Shown here: positions 59,405 to 63,498 of the stretch, in pieces
How the letters are laid out: each line of letters starts with the position of its first letter
Position numbering within the stretch: the first letter of the stretch is position 1
Assembly (NCBI RefSeq): GCF_924101635.2
Contig: NZ_CAKMAA020000024.1
Coordinates: 1 to 63,498, forward strand
DNA: 63,498 nt
Direction: 5' to 3'
From: Candidatus Nitrotoga sp. HW29
Lineage (GTDB): Bacteria > Pseudomonadota > Gammaproteobacteria > Burkholderiales > Gallionellaceae
Translations under genes and position numbers: made by a program
The notes under the pieces: model-generated
What the model saw: only the letters and a program-made list of their open reading frames with translations
What the model was told of the DNA's origin: nothing
The model's database searches: none

Positions 59405-60515
59405 TCCGGCACGAATTATTCATGAAGCTGCATAGGCGACTTTAGGGTCGCCGAAATAGCAGCGTACGCGTTCGGGGTTTTGCTCAAGCATGGTCATGTG
59501 ATCAGTCGCAGCAACTCTGAGTTTTGCCTTGGTGCGTACTGGCATCTTTGAAATGATGACGTATTTGAGATCCGCATTCAGTCTTTCTTCGGGGTTGAGT
59601 TCAGGGCTGTAGCTGGGCAAGTAGAACAACTCGATTTTCTGTGCGTTCTCGGCAGCCCAAGCCTTTACAGGTTTGCTATGATGAACGCTCAAGTTGTCCA
59701 GTATCAGAAACACCTTGCGGTCTGTATCCTTGATGAGCACCTCCAAAAATTCAATGAACTTGTCAGCGTTAAAGGCCTCATCCATAATCATCCAACGCGT
59801 TTTACCCTGGTTAGTTACCGTCGCAATCATTGATAGCTTGTGGCGCGTGCCGCCTACTGCGAACGTCACAGATGTCTTGCCCACCGGCGCATAGCGCCTG
59901 CCTCTGACATCCGTGTTGACCAGGGCCGTCTCGTCGCCCCAGTGAATTTCCGCACCTTCTGTTTTCGCTCTGGCCTCAATGGCCGGATATTGTTCATCAA
60001 GCCATGCCTGGACGGCTTCAGGGCGCTGCTCGTATGCTTTTTAATGGGTTTTGGGGGTGTGAAACCCCAGCGTGCCAAGTAGTTGCCTACTGCCCGAATA
60101 GACAGCTTGATACCGTGCGCCAGCTCAATGTGTTGGCGCACAGCAGGCCTGCTCCATAACGCAAAATCCATCTTGAGTTGTTCCGGGCGTTTGTCACAGA
60201 TAGTTTGCTGAATCGTCAGTTCTTGGCTAGCCGTCAAGCAACGTCCACTGCCAGGTTTTTTACCTCGTACGCCAGGCTTGAGTGCCCCCGAACCTTCAGT
60301 CTTAATACAACCGCAGCGCCGTGTTGACGGCCGTCCAGCTCAGTCCCGTTTGCACCACGATCTCCATCACCGCCACACCTCTGCGGTGCATACGAATGAC
60401 TTGCTTGCGGCGTTCATGCAGTACTTCTCGCGTCTGCTTGCGGGCATCTTCTTTTTCCATACTTCAAAAACAGCGAAAATCAAGATAAGTTCATTTATAA
60501 ATCATGCCGGATCTA
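59401..60515 (-). mobile_element. IS630-family-like insertion sequence with TA duplication
   Basis: Inverted ends are TTGATCCGGCACGAATTATT (59401-59420) and, as complement of 60496-60515, TAGATCCGGCATGATTTATA. Flanking TA at 59399-59400 and 60516-60517 fits the TA target of IS630/Tc1-like elements. The element interrupts intI. Confidence 0.8.
59420..60460 (-). pseudogene. IS630-type transposase, broken
   Basis: A start at 60460 gives MEKEDARKQTREVLHERRKQ and the helix-turn-helix GVAVMEIVVQTGLSWTAVNT, ending in a stop. Other frames carry the middle (KMDFALWSRPAVRQHIELAH, LSIRAVGNYLARWGF) and the DDE C-terminal half (FLILDNLSVHHSKPVKAW, LPSYSPELNPEERLNADLK). At least two frame breaks make it inactive as written. 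Confidence 0.85.
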
Positions 60516-60598
60516 TAAAATGGTAGCGTCCCCTTTGTTCATGACGCACTACACTGGCCGCCCCCATCTTCCGCTGACAAGTAATAACAAATGATCGA

Positions 60599-60918
60599 TC
60601 ACAACCTGCCTTTAACTGGCCGCTGACCTGTCCTTTTCCGTCTGTTTTGCCATTTCCCCATCCAGTGTTGCACGAGAATAAAGGTCACCAGAAATAGTCT
60701 GTTCATGACGACCCAGAGCAGTACCGGCACCAGGGCAGGCATCACGTCGAGCGTTTGAAGCGAACAGCATGGCAACCAGCAAGGGCAGGCCATAACCATA
60801 CTTCAGGCAGACACACCGGAATGGTCACCAGACTGCCCAGTTGGTACCAGATGAACAACAAGACAATGAACCAGGCGATGACTTTGAGTAGAAAGTGACC
60901 AACCAAACTAAGCCGCAT
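60599..60918 (-). pseudogene. Relic of an exosortase H-associated membrane protein
   Basis: The minus strand begins MRLSLVGHFLLKVIAWFIVL. In other frames it has KYGYGLPLLVAMLF and, further on, LPALVPVLLWVVMNRLFL-like DVMPALVPVLLWVVMNRLFL. These pieces match, in order, conserved parts of the membrane protein usually next to exosortase H, but large parts between them are missing. Its start overlaps the xrtH stop. Confidence 0.6.
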
Positions 60919-61420
60919 GGGGAGACGGCATCCGAATGAGATCCCGGCTGGCAAGGTAGCGCACCCAGAGCAGCCAGATCACCATCACGTCGAGCATGAT
61001 CAGAGCCTGCCAGAGATAGAGGTGAGCGAACTCGAACCACTGCTTGTTCCACTGGCCGAGGTAGAACAGACTAACGATGCGCAGGATATTTACCGCCTGC
61101 ACGGCGAGAATGCCGATGACCAGGCCAGCCAGCTTCGGCCGCCAGGCGGCAGGAAAGGCGAGGATGGCCGCAATCAGGATGGTACAGGCCTCCACCGCGT
61201 TGCAGCCGGGCATGATGGCGACGCCAAAGCCATTGGTCGTACTCTGGATGATGTTGGAATACGCCGTGACGTTGGCATCAAAGAACTGCACCAGATTGGC
61301 GCTGAAGCTTGCCTGCAGGCCAGTCAAGGGCATGATGAAGCCGGATTGCACCGGGCCGAGCAGCTCAATCCCGAACAACGCGACCTGAATGATCAAGAAG
61401 AGAATGAAGAATCGCAGCAT
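60908..61420 (-). CDS. xrtH: Exosortase H (IPTL-CTERM specific)
   Basis: This 170-residue multi-pass membrane cysteine protease/transpeptidase has the exosortase triad: C73 in MPGCNAVEACT, R114 in VNILRIVSLFY and H133 in FEFAHLYLWQ. XrtH-type enzymes process proteins with IPTLxxWG tails, and such a protein is encoded upstream at 61508. The two make an enzyme-substrate pair. Confidence 0.88.
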   Translation of the reverse strand: MLRFFILFLIIQVALFGIELLGPVQSGFIMPLTGLQASFSANLVQFFDANVTAYSNIIQSTTNGFGVAIMPGCNAVEACTILIAAILAFPAAWRPKLAGLVIGILAVQAVNILRIVSLFYLGQWNKQWFEFAHLYLWQALIMLDVMVIWLLWVRYLASRDLIRMPSPHAA

Positions 61421-61467
61421 AAATATAGATGCAGCTTAACTTAAGTGTTTACGGTCACAGAAACAAA

Positions 61468-61496
61468 ATAACCCGCCCTGAAACAGGGCGGGTTAT
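61468..61496 (-). terminator. Intrinsic terminator after the IPTL-CTERM gene
   Basis: Perfect 13-bp stem ATAACCCGCCCTG (61468-61480) / CAGGGCGGGTTAT (61484-61496), loop AAA. On the minus strand the stem is followed by TTTGTTTCTG. It lies between the IPTL gene and xrtH. Confidence 0.75.
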
Positions 61497-61507
61497 GGGG
61501 TAAAGCC

Positions 61508-62404
61508 TTACTGACGCTGGCGTCGCAGGGTGATGATCGTGCCCAAGGCCAACAGGCTGGAAAGGATGATCATGCCCCATTCGGACAGCGTAGGGATCGG
61601 ACCTATGTCGGCAGCTGCGAAAGTTGTCCACGCGCCTCCGCCAATGATGAAGTGGAGCCCGTTAGCGTCGTTCGCGAGCACTTGCAGCCCGCCCAAGTTT
61701 CCCGAGAAGCTTCTATGACATGGCCCCGCGCTGATATCCGAATCGGTAAGGTCGGGAAAGGCGGCCACGCCCGCCGGCGTCAGCACGCCGTTCACATCGC
61801 ATACGTCATTTACCGTTAATCCCGGCAAAATAGCCGTGAGCCAGCCGTAGGCATTCACGCCGTAGCCATGCGCCATCAGACCGCCTCCGGAGCTGACAAA
61901 GGCCGCGATGGCCGGCGCATTGGCGGTCAGCGCCGCTCCCTCATCTGAATCCAGGTCATTGCTGGCGCCGGTGCCGGCAATCCATAGCATGGCGGGGTTA
62001 GGGACGGTGTTGTTAGCCAAACCCGCGAAGAACGCATTAATGGCGGCGGCGCCATCGTAATAGTCAACCGTGAAGCCCGCAGCTGCGGCGGCCGAGCCGA
62101 TTGCCGCGCCGGCATCGCCGCTGAGGGCGCTCGAGGATGCCGCGCCGAGCGCCGCGATCCGGCCGGGGATGTGACCCGAGCGGGTGATGTTGCTACCAGG
62201 AGACAAGATACTGGTAATAGCTCGCTGGATGTACAGCCAGCCCTGCGCGTTCCCCACACCAATCGACGTCGCCGAACCGTGATCGGTCAAATCGTCGCCG
62301 CCCAGGATGATCGGCCCCGCAGAAGCCGGCAGAACCCACATAGAGCAAAGGAAAACGAGAAAAACAGCAAGCCACGGTTTCCGTCTGAGAGGTGCCTGAC
62401 TCAT
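61508..62404 (-). CDS. IPTL-CTERM sorting-signal protein
   Basis: The 298-residue secreted protein has a signal peptide (about 12-34, AVFLVFLCSMWVLPASA), a Gly/Ala-rich middle (LGAASSSALSGDAGAAIG) and the C-terminal sorting tail GPIPTLSEWGMIILS plus hydrophobic helix plus RRQRQ. The start at 62404 has GGGAGGG upstream. It is the probable substrate of exosortase H at 60908. The middle part resembles no family I can name. The gene is GC-rich compared with its surroundings. Confidence 0.85.
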   Translation of the reverse strand: MSQAPLRRKPWLAVFLVFLCSMWVLPASAGPIILGGDDLTDHGSATSIGVGNAQGWLYIQRAITSILSPGSNITRSGHIPGRIAALGAASSSALSGDAGAAIGSAAAAAGFTVDYYDGAAAINAFFAGLANNTVPNPAMLWIAGTGASNDLDSDEGAALTANAPAIAAFVSSGGGLMAHGYGVNAYGWLTAILPGLTVNDVCDVNGVLTPAGVAAFPDLTDSDISAGPCHRSFSGNLGGLQVLANDANGLHFIIGGGAWTTFAAADIGPIPTLSEWGMIILSSLLALGTIITLRRQRQ

Positions 62405-62589
62405 GAACCCTCCCTTGGTAACAGTTTGTACAGCGGCTGATGCATTACCTGGAAGCAGCAAAACCCTTAAATTTACACTACTACATAAAATGGATAATAG
62501 GCGACGCATTACTATTCCTCCCCTTTGTTTATATTTTAAATTTATTAACGCACCCTTTTTAATTCTAAGTCTGGGGAGGGGGGGAGTGT

Positions 62590-62892
62590 CAAGCGCTAGT
62601 CTTTCAACTGGGAATACGCCTGTTGGATGAGTTGCGGTTAAGGGTTAAAGATACAGAATTTGCACGGCATGAGATTATTGTGCGTGAAGGCAAGGTTTAA
62701 GGATCGGGTGATGATGTTACCTGAATCGATTGTGGCAACTTTACGAGCTCATTTGGTCAGGGTTAAAGCTTTGCATGAAGAAGACTTGGCAGTGAGGTTG
62801 GGCAAGGTATATTGATTTTCGCGCTGGACAAAAATATCCCAGCGCGGGACATGAGCAAAGCTGGCAATGCATTAAACAACACGGGGAATTGA
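62590..62892 (+). pseudogene. intI: Integron integrase (intI), middle fragment
   Basis: The + strand reads QALVFQLGIRLLDELRLRVK with the box-1 Arg of tyrosine recombinases, then EFARHEIIVREGK (62590-62697). A frame change leads to FKDRVMMLPESIVATLRAHL and ALHEEDLAVRLGKVY, ending with TGA at 62813. The first frame resumes with ALDKNIPARDM. These are the central IntI segments. The part between residues of about 100 and 165 and the catalytic His/Tyr region are missing. The fragment is on the same strand as the one at 59093. Confidence 0.85.
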
Positions 62893-63030
62893 GATCAATT
62901 AAGGGGGGCAATCATTAGAAATATTGGATTTTTAGAGGTGCCTTATATCCAAGTGGCTTATCCAGCAGGTATCTACCGCGCCTTTCCACCCGTTAAACCA
63001 AAGTACGGCGTTAATTGAATCTGCCATTAG

Positions 63031-63498
63031 TTAATTTGGTTCAACGACGCCAAGATAACCGCGCCGGAATGCGGCATCCAGTTGTTGAACATAGAAAGCG
63101 ATCCAGGTATCCATGGAAGCATTTACTTCGGGTGAGGAGTAGGCAGGTTGATTGTTCCGATGAATTACAGTACGCCATACATGATCCAGATTGGGGTGCA
63201 ATTTTTCCATTACTCGGGCGGCTTTACCGGCTTGCTCCATGTTCCGGCAACGCTCATCAAATGAAACGGCATGTCGGTGTGTTGCCGTGGCACCCGCAAC
63301 AAACCGGGAATATCCACCGCTCGCTACCCAACGTACGCCGAATTCAAAGTCATCCCAGGCATCGGTTAAAAACGCTCATCAAAACCGCCGAGCGAGTGAA
63401 ATTTAGCTTTCCTGATTGAGGCATTACCGGCATAGAAAAATGTTTCCTAATTAGTTACATACCTCAGCCGCGCGTATAGTAATTTCAGGGCATGGGGT
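63031..63498 (-). pseudogene. Family 2 glycosyltransferase, partial and broken
   Basis: The minus strand reads FFYAGNASIRKAKFHSLGG, FDERF, then (after a one-base frameshift at a T5 run near 63370) TDAWDDFEFGVRWVASGGY, FVAGATATHRHAVSFDERC and, to the stop at 63031, YVQQLDAAFRRGYLGVVEPN. This fits the C-terminal half of a GT2-type glycosyltransferase (DDFEFG acceptor motif). An in-frame TAG (where Trp is expected) lies about 9 residues before AGNAS. The N-terminal half is outside the window. Confidence 0.65.

Noticed and set aside
60917-61444. 175-residue plus-strand ORF opposite xrtH
   Set aside because: Charged, repetitive shadow of the GC-rich exosortase gene; the minus strand has the catalytic triad.

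Overview
The window looks like a chromosomal segment of a betaproteobacterium of the Nitrosomonadales type (Gallionellaceae/Nitrotoga-like). This rests on protein style and gene content: RibB with a degenerate cyclohydrolase half, hemC-hemD-hemX-hemY, ppc, an AlgZ/AlgR-like pair beside argH, PEP-CTERM and IPTL-CTERM proteins, and a B12-riboswitch receptor. The genus assignment is inference.

Layout. 1-100: promoter and boxA leader of an rRNA operon that reads leftward out of the window. 427-13254: mostly housekeeping genes (2OG-Fe(II) oxygenase, tyrS, folB, plsY, tsaD, ybeY, glyA, nrdR, ribD-ribE-ribB-ribH-nusB, CorA-like transporter). 13255-19373: accessory DNA with a primase relic, a PemK-type toxin-antitoxin pair whose toxin has an internal stop, a ubiA relic, a LuxR regulator, a secreted dockerin-like protein next to a cohesin-like PEP-CTERM protein, and a ParE-type toxin-antitoxin pair. 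19558-23473: ubiA, ubiC, recG, ridA on the minus strand. 23521-28300: decayed IS5-type element with TTAA duplication, then a secreted-protein operon whose phospholipase C-like gene is frameshifted in a G run. 28389-31957: DUF2024, a 50-residue lipoprotein, hemB, a candidate sRNA, engB, hemL. 32156-34647: cobalamin riboswitch and TonB-dependent receptor. 35079-39982: four tandem FGE/SUMF1-fold proteins with a conserved core and divergent C-terminal face. 40372-53132: rubredoxin, thiD-thiE, hemCDXY, ppc, a two-component pair, argH, grxD.

53200-62892 is the most interesting part. It reads as the relic of an integron. Small unrelated accessory genes (ABM, VOC, GyrI-like, alpha/beta hydrolase, aquaporin, 3-TM protein, SDR) all lie on the minus strand and are separated by attC-like sequences. 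An integron integrase (intI) N-terminal fragment faces the other way at 59093. That intI is broken by an IS630-type element with TA duplication. A further intI fragment lies 3.2 kb away at 62590, beyond an exosortase H/IPTL-CTERM module. The window ends in a decayed glycosyltransferase gene.

How the genes work together: the core blocks supply riboflavin, tetrapyrrole (hemL, hemB, hemC, hemD), ubiquinone (ubiC, ubiA), thiamine (thiD, thiE) and anaplerosis (ppc). The accessory blocks are surface, secretion and mobile-DNA functions, many of them in decay.
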